64,000 nucleotides of DNA, from positions 1 through 64,000 of the forward strand of contig LSSL01000070.1 in assembly GCA_001953115.1 (NCBI GenBank). Direction: 5' to 3'. Both the position numbers and the translations under genes were made by a program. The notes beneath the pieces were generated by a model. It made no database searches, had not been told where the DNA came from, and saw only the letters and a program-made list of their open reading frames with translations. Every line of letters starts with the position of its first letter. Position 1 is the first letter of the stretch. Shown here one piece after another: positions 10,729-22,289 of this stretch. The DNA is from Smittium mucronatum. Taxonomy: Eukaryota; Kickxellomycota; Harpellomycetes; Harpellales; Legeriomycetaceae.

Positions 10729-11130
10729 NNNNNNNNNNNNNNNNNNNNNNNNNNNNNNNNNNNNNNNNNNNNNNNNNNNNNNNNNNNNNNNNNNNNNNNN
10801 NNNNNNNNNNNNNNNNNNNNNNNNNNNNNNNNNNNNNNNNNNNNNNNNNNNNNNNNNNNNNNNNNNNNNNNNNNNNNNNNNNNNNNNNNNNNNNNNNNNN
10901 NNNNNNNNNNNNNNNNNNNNNNNNNNNNNNNNNNNNNNNNNNNNNNNNNNNNNNNNNNNNNNNNNNNNNNNNNNNNNNNNNNNNNNNNNNNNNNNNNNNN
11001 NNNNNNNNNNNNNNNNNNNNNNNNNNNNNNNNNNNNNNNNNNNNNNNNNNNNNNNNNNNNNNNNNNNNNNNNNNNNNNNNNNNNNNNNNNNNNNNNNNNN
11101 NNNNNNNNNNNNNNNNNNNNNNNNNNNNNN
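10729..11130. other. Assembly gap (402 N)
   Basis: Unknown bases. The open frames that run through it are meaningless. Confidence 0.99.
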
Positions 11131-11445
11131 TTAAAAATTCAAACAAACGAATAGTTATTTAGCATTAAAATGGCTGTGTAATGTATTTTGAAATATATAG
11201 CATCAGCAACCAATTAAAGAGGTAAATGAAAAAATTCACTTGCAGAAAAAGTAGCAATTTTTTGCTGTGGTATTGGGTCATAAATCTACAATTTTTGACC
11301 AGTATTAGTAGCTGTAAACACGGCTCTATAGCTTTGGTCAGTGAAAAAGATACTTCCTGTCCAGAAAAAGCCTCTTTTTCAAACTAATTATTGGGCTAAA
11401 GGGCGTCTATTTTTGACCAATATTAACAGTTTAAAATCAAATCCT
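11131..11445. repeat. Right copy of the 315-base direct repeat flanking the gap
   Basis: Begins immediately after the last N and repeats 10414-10728. Confidence 0.8.
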
Positions 11446-11640
11446 ATAACTGAGGTCAGGAAAAAAGAAACTTCCTGTCCAAAAAGATCCATTATTTACG
11501 CAGTAATATTGATCAACAAGGTGGTTATTTTCGACCAATATTTTCTCATAGAAACCCATATTTATAACTTTGGTCAAGAAAAATGTCACTTCCCGTCCAA
11601 AAAGTGGCCATTTTATCTTACTAGAATGAGGTTTTGACAA
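11280..11640. repeat. 118-base tandem repeat, about three copies
   Basis: GGTCA anchors fall at 11336, 11454 and 11572, exactly 118 bases apart. The TTTTGACC block repeats at 11293, 11411 and 11529 with the same spacing. Each unit contains a variant of ACTTCC(T/C)GTCCA. Copies differ by substitutions, so they are not recent. They form the interior of the piggyBac-type element. Confidence 0.75.
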
Positions 11641-11784
11641 GTAAAAATCACATCCCATAATTTTTTACTTTATAAATAATCATGGTTTTATTACATAATA
11701 CACCAATTAGATATGGACAAAAATTCCATTATCTTTGCCAAAATCAATTTTTTTAATCAGAAATTTGGCCCCTGAAAGGGTTAA

Positions 11785-12103
11785 ATAGAATTGAATTAAA
11801 TGTCGCGTAACCCAATATTTATGTATCCTTTATTTTAATTCAAAAAACTAACATTCTATTGGTCAAACTGTTGAAATTGGCCATGAAAGTGGCACAAAAT
11901 GGCCCACAGGCGACGAAGGAGTTAAATAGTAGTAGGTTGATCACAATAGTCGAATTAGGCTCAAATTAGTAGAAATTTATTAGTTAACCCTTGCATAATA
12001 CCAAGCTCTTGGATATTTATTGGGATTTATAGGCCAAAACAAATAGCAGACTCAATATCATTGGCTAAATTTGATTATTAAAATTCAAGATGATTTCATC
12101 ACA
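11785..12103. other. Intergenic stretch with another piggyBac-like end
   Basis: GGCGACGAAGGAG-TTAA near 11907-11923 resembles the right ends of the TTAA elements, but no left partner was found. Nothing else recognised. Confidence 0.35.
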
Positions 12104-12118
12104 TATCATTTTTGATTT

Positions 12119-12150
12119 TTTTTTTTTTTGTATTACGGAATTTTATTGTT
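12119..12150 (-). mobile_element. 5'-truncated tail of the SINE-like retroposon
   Basis: The insert is a poly(A) run plus the family tail (CAATAAAATTCCGTAATAC) on the minus strand, only 32 bases long. It is bounded by an exact 15-base duplication, TATCATTTTTGATTT, at 12104-12118 and 12151-12165. Extreme 5' truncation, a poly(A) end and a direct duplication are what target-primed reverse transcription leaves behind. Confidence 0.8.
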
Positions 12151-12287
12151 TATCATTTTTGATTTGCTCTTTTCTACCCTCAAACCCTAATCAATTATCC
12201 AGAAGTCTGATATTTTTTACCGAAATCCCATTTTTCATAACCAATAACTTTCAAATATCTTCAAAAATTATTACGGTATCACCCCGC

Positions 12288-12867
12288 TTAACCCTTTCAG
12301 GGTCCAAATTTTTACATAAATTTTTTTGAAATGACAAGGGATATTATATAATATGATAGGTTGCTATTGACCAATTACATAAGATTCTGTTTCCCGAAAT
12401 TAAATAAATTAAGATAAAAAAGACACTTATTGTACAATAAGTGTCTTTTTTAACATTTACACTATAAAACTTGATTATTGTAGCGTTTTATTAGTCAAAA
12501 ATAATCGAGTCTAAAAAATAATAGAAATTAAAAATGACATTTTCTGGACAGTAAGTGCATTTTTTTACATTTAGTATATAAAATTATTTTTTCAGCTAAG
12601 TTAATTTGCCGTTTTAACAATTGGAATTTACCAATGCAATCTTCAGCATTTAATTAATAAATAAATTTATTGATTTATAATTCTATTTCAGCATCAGCTT
12701 TTAACTAGTCATAACTTTTTTTATTTGAAATAAACCATTATAAATGCGTTTTAAATATGCAATTCTATTTGCTTTTAATACCATAAGGGTTTGATTTATT
12801 GGCACTATTGACTTTTGCAGACTTTACTTCGAAGCATTTTTTTTATACCCAGCCCTGAAAGATTTAA
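12288..12867. mobile_element. PiggyBac-type element inserted in the pogo terminal repeat
   Basis: The segment runs from TTAA-CCCTTTCAGGGTCC (12288) to GCCCTGAAAGAT-TTAA (ending 12867). Both boundary TTAA copies coincide with the TTAA of the pogo end, so excising one copy restores a continuous pogo repeat. This dates it as younger than the pogo element and confirms the TTAA specificity. No coding capacity. It holds a perfect 38-base palindrome at 12415-12452. Confidence 0.75.
12415..12452. repeat. Perfect 38-base palindrome
   Basis: Both halves read T-A6-GACACTTATTGT and its complement, centred on GTAC at 12432-12435. It has the form of a hairpin with A- and T-runs at the base. A partly related TGGACAGTAAGTGCATTTTTT lies near 12546. 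Confidence 0.85.
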
Positions 12868-13262
12868 GTGATTATTTTGCATCCAGATTCAAAATGCGCA
12901 CCTGGTGATAACCAATAATTTTTCTTTTTAATTCATAAGTTTTCTGATAATTGACTAAAATATAATAAATTATTTTCAATTTAAATAAGATTTGGTGATG
13001 TTAGTGAGAATTTAATTTTTATTTCTGTACATGACAATAAATTTATCTGTGCGTTATAAGTGATACAGTTAGATATATTTGTGTATATTTTAACTTAATT
13101 TTATTGAATATATTGTAATGAAACGTTGTTTGGATAGCACGCTTGGGGTTCGAACCCTGCGCCTTTTAGCTTAGGTATCGTGCATTATAACAAAATGCCA
13201 CAATTTCATGTCACTGCTTGACATTGAGCTAGAAACTTATACCTGACATGAAATACATTATT

Positions 13263-13453
13263 TCATATATTTTTTTGATTATTAAATGATATATATTTTT
13301 GAATAAACGCGTCTTATACATCTTTTGTGGAGATTAAATCTAAATATTTCTTCCGTATTATGAAGAAGTTTTATATTATCGGAGCTGGAACTGATATCAT
13401 TATATATATATATTTTATAAAATATATATCATTAAATAATCAATAATCAAAAA
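13263..13453. repeat. Foldback with about 30-base arms
   Basis: TTTTTTGATTATTAAATGAT near 13263 recurs inverted as ATCATTAAATAATCAATAAT near 13427, around a TA-rich centre. It is inside the pogo element and may be a separate small insertion. Confidence 0.5.
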
Positions 13454-13739
13454 AAATATTATTAAATTGGATGGGTATTAATAAAAAGGATTGAAAAAAA
13501 TCCAAGTATTTGTTTTTGAAGATATTTTTGTATTAAATTTTTAAAAACTAAATATTAACTTTGTTAAGCCCTCTGATATTTTTTTTCTATCCAAACATAA
13601 AGAAAATAAAAATTTTACATATTGGAAAGACAAATGTGTAAGACGACTTGAGTTTTATTAATTAAATTTTATTTGGATTTTCTAAATTTATTAGAAATAA
13701 AATTTTAAAAATATATACATTGAAAATTTTGAAAATCAA

Positions 13740-14830
13740 CGAAAAAAAGAGGTAGAAGAGCTAGACTTTCCGAAACTAAAAGACTGGAAATAATAAACAA
13801 AGTGAAACCTAAACCAAATTTTTAAAAAATATATTTGGATAGAGAATTTGGAATATTAGAAAGTTCTGCAATAAAAAACGATTGAAAATTATAGTAAAAT
13901 CTTGAAAAGATCAAAAAATGTCATCAGAAGTGTCGAATAATCTCTTGGGGGTTCAGGAACGAAATGGCTGGAAAAAAATAAAACTTATTTGGATTGAGTT
14001 TGTAGAATGACCAAACCCGTCCCTTCCTCGTCTAAACTAATTTAAAAAGCACATCAAATGTCTAAAGAATTAGATATTATTGATTACAGTTCATCTAATG
14101 GGTGTAAATAAAGATTTTTCAAAGAAATTGTTTAAAAAGAGTATTTTTATTTGATGAAGAAGGTGAAATAAACAAAAATGAATCTGAAATTCTAGCTAAA
14201 CTTGAAAAAATGCGGTCCATCATTAGTGAATGTAATCCAGAAAATGTTTTTATTACTGATGAAACAGCAATATTTTTCTTTTAGTTCCTATTTATACTGT
14301 TTAGCACCCTCCAAAAGATATTATAATTGCAAGGGGAAAAAAATAAAGGGCAGACAAATCTTAGATTTTTGTGAATATTCCATCGGGAAAATAAAAATAC
14401 CTATATATATTCTTGATAGAAGTAAAAATCAGGCATTTATCAAAGGATATAATTCCTCATTCTATATCTTAAACAGGGAAACTATTGGAAGGATATCAAT
14501 TCATTTAATAATGGGTTAAATTTTTATAAATATTTCGTGAAAATATTCACTGGATAAAAAATTTTACTTTTACTTGGTAATGTTCCAAAACATGCTTATG
14601 ATTTTTTATATTATGGAATTAGAAATATTTTCTTTCCTCCAAACTTCACAATCGAAAATGGTCCATGGATATGTGGCTCACACGGGCCTTTAAAAACTGG
14701 TATAAATTTTTATGATTTATCTAATATATATATATCTTTCAAGAAATTTTACAAAAAAAATTACTACCGGAGCCGCTAAAGTCTTATTCGGTAACCCCAA
14801 TCACGTATTTGATGCTTCTGAAATATAACT
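13740..14830 (+). pseudogene. Pogo/Tigger transposase remnant (CENP-B HTH and DDE regions)
   Basis: Near 13748-13825 the frame reads RGRRARLSETKRLEIINKVK, the N-terminal helix-turn-helix pattern of CENP-B/pogo proteins. At about 14244-14280 FITDETAIFF matches the first catalytic Asp region (D-E-T) of the DDE_1 domain. Around 14562-14650 LLLGNVPKHAYDF followed by IRNIFFPPNFT matches the LLLDNxPxH...PPNxT block. In that block the expected catalytic Asp reads as Gly, so the active site is broken. Many stops and frame changes separate the blocks. The 105-codon open frame at 14202-14519 is the longest surviving piece. Confidence 0.7.
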
Positions 14831-16031
14831 AAATTTTTGGAACGATATTACTATCAAAATAATAAATAAATGTTTTTCAAAAACATAAATCTTTCCAAAG
14901 TTAAAAGAAGCAATGTTTAAAAATTACATCAGCATTGATATGAAAAAAACATATAGTGAAAAAGATGGATATTAGATATTTCTAATATACTAAAAACTTT
15001 CTGGAAAATTACAAAATCAAGTAAAAAATCGACCATAACCAAATAAGGAAATTTTTAAATATGTATGAAAACCATAAAATTGAATATTACAATTCATTTG
15101 TTGGAGAAATCGATATTTTTATCGCTAATAAAAGTGAATATTTAGGAATTCAGCAAATAATGTATATAAAAAAAGTTATCCGATAAAAAATTAGATTAAT
15201 CAAATAATTTTTTTGAAACAGAATCTTCAAACTTAGCTAAAAAATATCACATTTGGTAAAAAAAATATTCTATTGATGATATAATGTTCCAATTAAGTTT
15301 GGAATAAGAATAAAAGAGGATAAAATGATCTTTCAAAAAAATCAGCTGCATGAGGAAACACGTTGCTAATAAATCCCAACCAAATTTAGTAAAAAGGGAG
15401 AAAAAGAAAAGTAAATGCACTATACATGATTTTTTTAACTATTTTTATTTTTGAATGGGCTTAATTTAAAATTTATAAATCATAAAAATAAATCACTTAT
15501 ATATTGATATAATTATATCTTTATTATGTCTTTTTATTTAAGCTTTAATTCTAAAAATATCCTTATCAGATCTCTAAATTCTACTGGTAAAATATTCTAA
15601 AACAAATCAAGTGAAACTGAGTAAAACTATTAAATATCTTTTGATAAATATGCATACATAAAGCTTTGGTACTTTCAGAACAAAATAATTAAGATCATAT
15701 TTATTGGAAATATTTAAAAATTATTAAAAAATGGCTCATAAAACTTAATTAGGGTGATATATTGCAAAATAAATCTGTAAATTTTGGTTATGAAAAATTT
15801 AAAACTCAAAAAAAATTCAAATCAATAATTAAATTTTTTGCTAATAATTGATAAAATTGGATTATCTTATTAAATATAACCCAATAATATATATCTTTGA
15901 TAATTTTCGCTTCAAAAAAGTTTTTTAAATTGACCAAAAAAATATTGACTCTCAAAAAATTTTATCTGCATTATTAAAATTTAAAAGAGGTGCACATTTA
16001 AGATAATGCACTCTTAAGCGGGATGATGCCG

Positions 16032-17599
16032 AAAAAAAATGCGATTCCTTTCAAGAACAGGCACTTTTTTTACGAGGTAAACGATTTACTAAAATAATTT
16101 TGATCATTACAAAACCAATAAAAACAATTAAATATACTGGTTCTATTAAACTTTTTGCATTTTTCCAATAGAGGATTTCAGTTGTAATCCGGATTTTTAA
16201 TCAAAAAATAAATCAATATTTTATGAGTTTTATACTTCCATATTGGAAAATTAGATAGTTTTTAATAATAATATTGGCTTTAAAGAGAATCTCCATAATC
16301 TTTTAGCTATTTTATAGAAAATTATTCAAATTTACATTAATTATCTTTTTTACCACTTGTAGACTAATATAATCAATCATTATAACTCAATATTTGATTT
16401 TTATTTTGGCTTTTAACTATTTATATTCTTTTGACTACGTTACCAAAATTGATAAATATACAGCAGAATCGGTATTAAGTCCGTATCTCGTTAAAAATTC
16501 CTAAAAAATTTCTTTTTGATAGCTCAAAATTTTGAAAAGTTATCGTAAAATTCTTCTGATCTTGATTTCAAAAACATCAAAAATCTATTCGCTATATCAG
16601 AAAAAAGTTAATCATTCAATTCTATAAGTTTAAATTTATATGAGCTTGGAAATCCATTATCGCTTTGATATTTTTTTTAATTTTTAGTAATAGGGATTTT
16701 AATTTTGATCTATTGATGATTAAAATGATTTTTTTACTTTCAATTTAATTTAATTTTAGATAATGTATTAATAGTTTAAATGAAATTTTGGATTCTCTGA
16801 CATTCAAATCCAGTAATAATATTATTTCTTATTATTTTTCGTAACACGGATACATAATAAAATATGAAAAACGCGTTGTAAATCTTGAAAATTTCTATTT
16901 TATAAAAATAAATAAACATTAATCCGAGAATTTAATTTGTTTTATTTGTTTATATGTTTATTTTTTTATGTTGATTCACATTTTTTGAGCTGAAATTTAC
17001 TCTTTGTGAATAAATTATATGCAGAAAGAAGCCATAATTTGCATTATATATTGTATAATATCTAAATTTCAATCTAATAGAGTTTTAAATCAATAGAAAA
17101 CGAAACTTTAAATTTTTTAAAACATTTTACTAATTTTCTGCTTTTAAAGAGTTATAAAAAAATAAATTTTTTTAAATAAATTTTTTCATCATATTTTTCC
17201 AAAATAAATAAATAATAAAAATGAGGGAGAAACACACCTGTAGTAATTAAAAATTTATATATTTTGCCAATAAAAAAATTGAGTTTTAAAAAAGTTTTGA
17301 ATTTCGAAAATACACTATCCTAGGCTAAAATTTGATTTAATTTTAAAATAATTAACTAAGATCATGAATATAAAACATAATTTAATGAATTGAAGATAAA
17401 AAATTGGCTTTATCGAATTCCAAGTAATGCATATTTTGGAAGCACATTATTATTCGTATGAATGATAAAATTAGATAAAAATGCAAAAATTGCAGCAAAA
17501 AATATAAATTCCATTTTTAAACCTCAAAATATACTTATCATTTAAAAAATTTCATGGGATATTATTTAATGAAAAATAAAAAAGTTGTAAAAATAATAG
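16032..17599. other. A+T-rich stretch, nothing recognised
   Basis: No open frame above background, no RNA gene and no clear terminal repeat. Confidence 0.55.
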
Positions 17600-19706
17600 T
17601 TTTATCCCAATATGTAACAAACTTACAAAATATCACTGATATGAATAGAAAACCTCGCAAAAATTAGTCGTCTCTAGATTAGTTTCCATTGATAGAATAT
17701 CACTTTTGACTTTATCAAAAATTAACGACATCGAAAGTTGGTGTAGTGCACAGGGTCTAAAAATATCATCCTCATATATGTCTTTAAAAAAAATGGCAAT
17801 AGAGTACTCAGAAGAAATTATGGATCGAGCGAGGAATTAAATTAAAATTAGAAATATTTCTTATCAAATATTTTCTATAACATTGGATGAATGGAAATTT
17901 AAAAAAATCAAGAAAATACGTGTATTAACCAGTACACATACTATAAATTTATCTATGGTTTGGGGATTATAAGATTATAAAACTCAATTTCAGGAATTAA
18001 ATCGTCAAAATGTGTTTAAAAAAGGTTAAAGTTGTTCGGTATAAATATTAAAACACAAATATTTTCACTAGCAACAGATGGATTATCAGTGATGAAGCTT
18101 ACTGGAAAATTTTTAGGAATAAAGTATCAGATTTTTCACAGCAATGGTCTAAATTTGGCTGTTAGCGATGTAATATGCAAAAAAAAAAAAAAGCTATTTA
18201 CGAACTAAATATATCAAATAAATGTCTAGTTTTGATAGTACTCTTAACGGAGATTTTGATAGCAATTTTATTGCTATTGATCCGAATTTAGAACATAATT
18301 TTCAGATCGATAATGCCGGTATATACGAATACCAATCAAGCTCAGAATCGAATTATGAAATGGGAAACTTTTTCGACTCACAATAATCCACAAACTTATT
18401 ATGGATAAAATACAAAAATAATTATACTGAATTATTTATTCCAGAGATTGAAATTAAGATAAATAAAGTCAGAAAATTTTGTCTTTTTTAGAAAATTCTA
18501 CCTTCAAAAATGACATTCTAAGAAAAAAAAGAGAAAAAAAGCAAAAAAGAGATACATTATTCAAAATAGACACCAAAATTAGGTGGAGCTTGATGCTTTC
18601 AATGTAAAAAAGATTTTTTGAAATTGAGGACGCTATAAAATGTGTGTCGCTTAAATTATCTTCTGCAACATTATTTCCAAATCCAAGAGAAATAACATTA
18701 ATTAAAAATTTATTAGATTCACTAAAAATATTTGAAAGTTTTTCTTTTATTCTTGAATAAAGAGAAAGTGTTTTAACTAAAGCAGCAAATGTTTTCGAAT
18801 ATTTTCTAAAAAAATTAAAACCCAGGGAATGAACGATTGTATTTTTTTTTAACTTGTATTCTTTTTCAAGTAAAATAAAGAAGAAAGTTTTATTTTAAGA
18901 GTCTACTAATCTATTTGATTGATCTGGATAAGCATTTTATATTTCCTAATTAAAATAAAATATCGAAGTTCTCTTCGAAAGAAAATTCTTTGTTAACTGC
19001 AATGAGTGTCATGATTGGTTAGTTTTGCCTTGGTTTTTCTCCAAACGCTTTTTATGCAGATCCTACCTTGGTAACATTTCCTACGTTTTGTATTTGTTTT
19101 GCACTGACGCAAAAAATAAAATAGTCCCAGTTTTTCTTGGTTTTTTAGATTCTTTATCTAACAAAAATTTTCTCCCGTTATTTAACCTTAGTTTTATATT
19201 TTGGAATAAATTATATATCCCCTATATATTTGAAGTAACACTTGGCCTACTTCTATTTTACTTTTCTTATTTATTTACTTTTTTATCTTACTCCTTTCTT
19301 TCTTGCTCTTGATAATGAGCGTAAATTTATGAAAAACTAAAAATCAACGTCAAGGTAAATATTTTAGTCAAATATGGGCTGATGATGATTTTTATGAGAT
19401 CGAGGAAACAAAAAAATATGTAAATCAAAAAAAATTGAACATAAAAAAATTCATTTCAGAAAAATACAAGAGTCTGATACCGATATATGAAGAAAAAGAG
19501 AAATAATAAAACAGAGTTATTAAATAAATATATGTATTATAATTGTATGAAAAAATAAAAATTATCTTGAAGGAATATATGAATCTTTAATGAAAATACA
19601 TTCAACATCAGTAGAGATGGAAAGAGGTTTTATCGCAGCAGGATTATTTGTAAAAAAGCTTCAAACAAACTTAATAAACGACGCTGTGGACATTTTTGTC
19701 TTTTAA
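17600..19706 (+). pseudogene. hAT-family transposase remnant
   Basis: Blocks of a hAT transposase follow in the right order on the plus strand. SLKKMAIEYSEEIMDRAR then SYQIFSITLDEW (about 17780-17895) corresponds to the tail of the N-terminal part and the first catalytic Asp. ATDGLSVMKLTGKFLGIKYQ and HSNGLNLAVSDV (18071-18172) correspond to the D-G-x-S...H.LNL core. SVEMERGFIAAGLFVKKLQT then NLINDAVDIF (19608-19705) corresponds to the C-terminal hAT dimerisation domain. Stops and frameshifts interrupt all of it. I did not find the short terminal repeats or 8-base duplications. The 95-codon open frame at 19025-19312 lies in the A+T-rich middle and is not clearly part of the protein. Confidence 0.75.
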
Positions 19707-19729
19707 GGTCACATTTTCTTAATAACCAA

Positions 19730-20679
19730 ATTTCTTCCAACTAATAAATATTGTGAATTTTTTCGCTAAATATTTATTTAAACCCCTTTTTAATACTTTT
19801 TAAAAATCAAAATTAATTTTATAGTTATACATTAAATAAAATTTATTTATAAGACAATTATAAAACAATTAGATTTTAATGTTTACCTGTTATTAGAAAT
19901 AATAAAGATTGATTGAATCATCCCGGAGTATGATTTGCATATTATTTAGCAATTGATCGGATTTATTTTAAGAAGAAAATACAAAGATAATGAGTAGATC
20001 AGCACATATATAAAATATGTAAATATTTAAGAGTAAATCTGTTAGGTTAAAATAAATGCATAATAGGACACGGTGATATTTATATTGAAATATATGATTT
20101 TTTTGATATTAATAATAGATTAGAATGGATAAAAATATATGATAATACAATGAATGAAAAATTATTGATAATTTAAATGTTTAAAATAAAAAAAATGAGT
20201 TTATGATGAAATGAATCATATACATCATCGAATTGGGTTGAATTAGGAAGTTTTTAATTTACGAAACGATCATAGTATAAGATTTGAAGTCCGAGATTGT
20301 TGATTTTTGAGAAGACTGAAGTTTAATTGGATTTTGTTAAAAGATGGTTGATATTAGATATGATTGTGACTGTGGATGATGAAGAATTGAGACGATCACT
20401 GAGGGAGATTATTGATGTCAGATATGATAGTGATCGAAGGTTATTACATATTTATATGGAAATAAAATAGCTTCATTTTATTAAAGTCATTTAATTTAAT
20501 ACAAAAAAATACTCTTAAGATTTTGAAATTGGTATATTTTTTAAAAAAAAACTTTACTTTAATAATTTAGAATATCAAAAGTGGTATATATATGTTATAT
20601 ATTGAAGGGGATATTACTGGAAATTATTTTTATTTGTTTATTAACACAATGGGTATTGTTGAAATTAAGTTATTAATAA
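19730..20679. other. A+T-rich stretch, nothing firmly recognised
   Basis: Around 20350-20450 a short sequence is partly repeated (TTGATATTAGATATGAT and TTGATGTCAGATATGATAG). No gene seen. Confidence 0.4.
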
Positions 20680-21290
20680 ATTGGGATTAGGAAATTAGGG
20701 TAGCGAAAATATGAGTTAGTTTTATGGGGGGTAAGGATAAATTGTGTTAGATTAAAGAAGGGGAGGGGCTAGGATGTAGAGATTAGGCAAGGAGTATATT
20801 AGGAAAATAAAGTCAGGAAAGGGGGGATATTAAGGCAATGGATATTTTGGAAAGAGTGAAGTTAGGAAATTTAGAGATTAGGTAAAAAAGGATGTGTGAA
20901 GTTGAGGTTTGGGGAAAGGGGAGGAATTTGAAAATTCTGTGTTTTAATAGAGATAATAGAAAGAGGGCAGATTTGGAAAGAGAGAGATTCATTAATAGGG
21001 TTAATATAAATTAAAGAATTGGGGAAATACTGATTAAGATAATTAAGGTGGTCTAAAGGAAAGATTATGAAATTATTGAGTTTATAAAAGCAGAAATATC
21101 GGAAAGAGGTGAGGGATTAAATGGGGAGATCAGTAAAATGGGTGTGGTATAAATGAGTAGGGGGGGAGGTTGGTTTAAAATTGAAGTTGGTTGAAATTTA
21201 GGAAAGGGAAAGAAAGATAGTGGAAAAGGGGGGAGGGTTTGGAAAAGATCAAAAGTTAAAGGGGAGATTATAAAAGGAGATGTTTTGTAA
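20680..21290 (+). repeat. Strand-asymmetric purine-rich (G/A, C-poor) block
   Basis: For about 600 bases the plus strand is nearly free of C and carries many G-runs of three to seven (for example GGGGGG near 20728, GGGGGG near 20822, GGGGGGG near 21162 and GGGGGG near 21228), broken by A and T. This is unlike the balanced A+T-rich surroundings. There is no open frame. It could favour R-loops, triplex or G-quadruplex structure. Confidence 0.7.
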
Positions 21291-22289
21291 AATAAAAATT
21301 GGTGGTTTGTACTTGATAAGAAGTTATTTGAAAATATCTTTATTTATTCAAAAATCAATTAAAATGGAAATTGTTCAAAAATTAGACTAAAAAAATTCAT
21401 TATACGGTTTTATTTAACAATATATATCCCGCCAATTAACTCGGCTAAAACCCGAAAATCTGACGATTTACATCCCGGATTTTTCACAAAAAAAGACCAT
21501 TTGTTTTGGTTTACGCAATCTTACCCAAAAGTGTTTAATCGATTAAATTTTGATTATTTTAATGTTTAACCGGCATGTTTTTTGAAACAGACTAACTGCC
21601 GAGCACTTTTTAATACCATAAAAAAACTGTAAAAATAATCGATTATTTTTCTAGATTCAATCATAACCCAATAATTAATTTTGATAGCTTCAAATCGAAT
21701 TATAGAAAAAACACACACAGTAGGTGTGAATAGTTGGTGGATGTAGTAAATATTATTAAATTCAACTAAATAAAATTTATAATGATTCAAGCCCAAAGAA
21801 AAAAATTAAGTCCATGATGCGTACTAAATACAGAACCTACTTTAACTGTTTAAAGCTCAGCAAATCGAAGTAATTTAAATGTTTTTAACACTAAGCCTTA
21901 TTTAAAATTTACTTTGGAGCCATTTCTTCTGTTTTTTTTTCAATAATATTTTTGTATTAGTTGCTCATAGAAAAATTAAGGAGAGATATGGTGTTAAAAA
22001 AATAAAAAATATTATAGTAGAGAAAAATTACATTAATCAGTACTAAAAATATAATTCTCTGTGAGATTTTCCAGGGATGCCAAGTGTCAAATATTCTATT
22101 CGATTTTTAAATAAATGATATTTTCAAAGATATAACAAGATAAAAGTGCGTTACCAAATAAAAAACCCCCATGGAATGTTTTTTATTCGAGATACATTCC
22201 TATCGACATATTATAAAAAAAGTTCTTAAAAATCATTAGATTGCATCACCGATTAGTCTGACACCTGGGAAATAAAAATAAATACAAAA
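21291..22289. other. A+T-rich stretch, nothing recognised
   Basis: A 76-codon minus-strand open frame (21566-21796) has no recognisable feature. Nothing else seen. Confidence 0.45.

Larger units (their letters stand above)
10323..11784. mobile_element. PiggyBac-type element containing tandem repeats and an assembly gap
   Basis: The left end is TTAT-CCTTTTAGGGGCC (10323-10339) and the right end is GGCCCCTGAAAGGG-TTAA (ending 11784). They are near-perfect inverted copies and the right side keeps the TTAA target. The interior has no open frame resembling a transposase. It contains a 118-base tandem repeat, an assembly gap, and a direct repeat that flanks the gap. It belongs to the same family of ends as 9656-10015 and 12288-12867. 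Confidence 0.6.
12274..16031 (+). mobile_element. Pogo/Tigger-type DNA transposon, dead
   Basis: The left end CGGTATCACCCCGC-TTAA (from 12274, preceded by TA) and the right end TTAAGCGGGATGATGCCG (ending 16031) are inverted copies. The match continues inward once the insertion at 12288-12867 is removed. A broken CENP-B/DDE-type transposase lies between them on the plus strand. Without the insertion the element is about 3.2 kb. The end sequence is shared with the miniature foldbacks at 9824-9899 and 53060-53240, which are probably its non-autonomous relatives. Confidence 0.7.

Noticed and set aside
10624..11154. 176-codon frame running through the Ns
   Set aside because: Its length comes from the assembly gap; the sequenced parts are the 118-base repeat unit.
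13140..13195. GGGTTCGAACCC-type T-loop with flanking GCACG/CGTGC, tRNA-like
   Set aside because: Neither strand gives a full cloverleaf; D and anticodon arms are missing and the T-stem has mismatches. At most a decayed tRNA-derived fragment.
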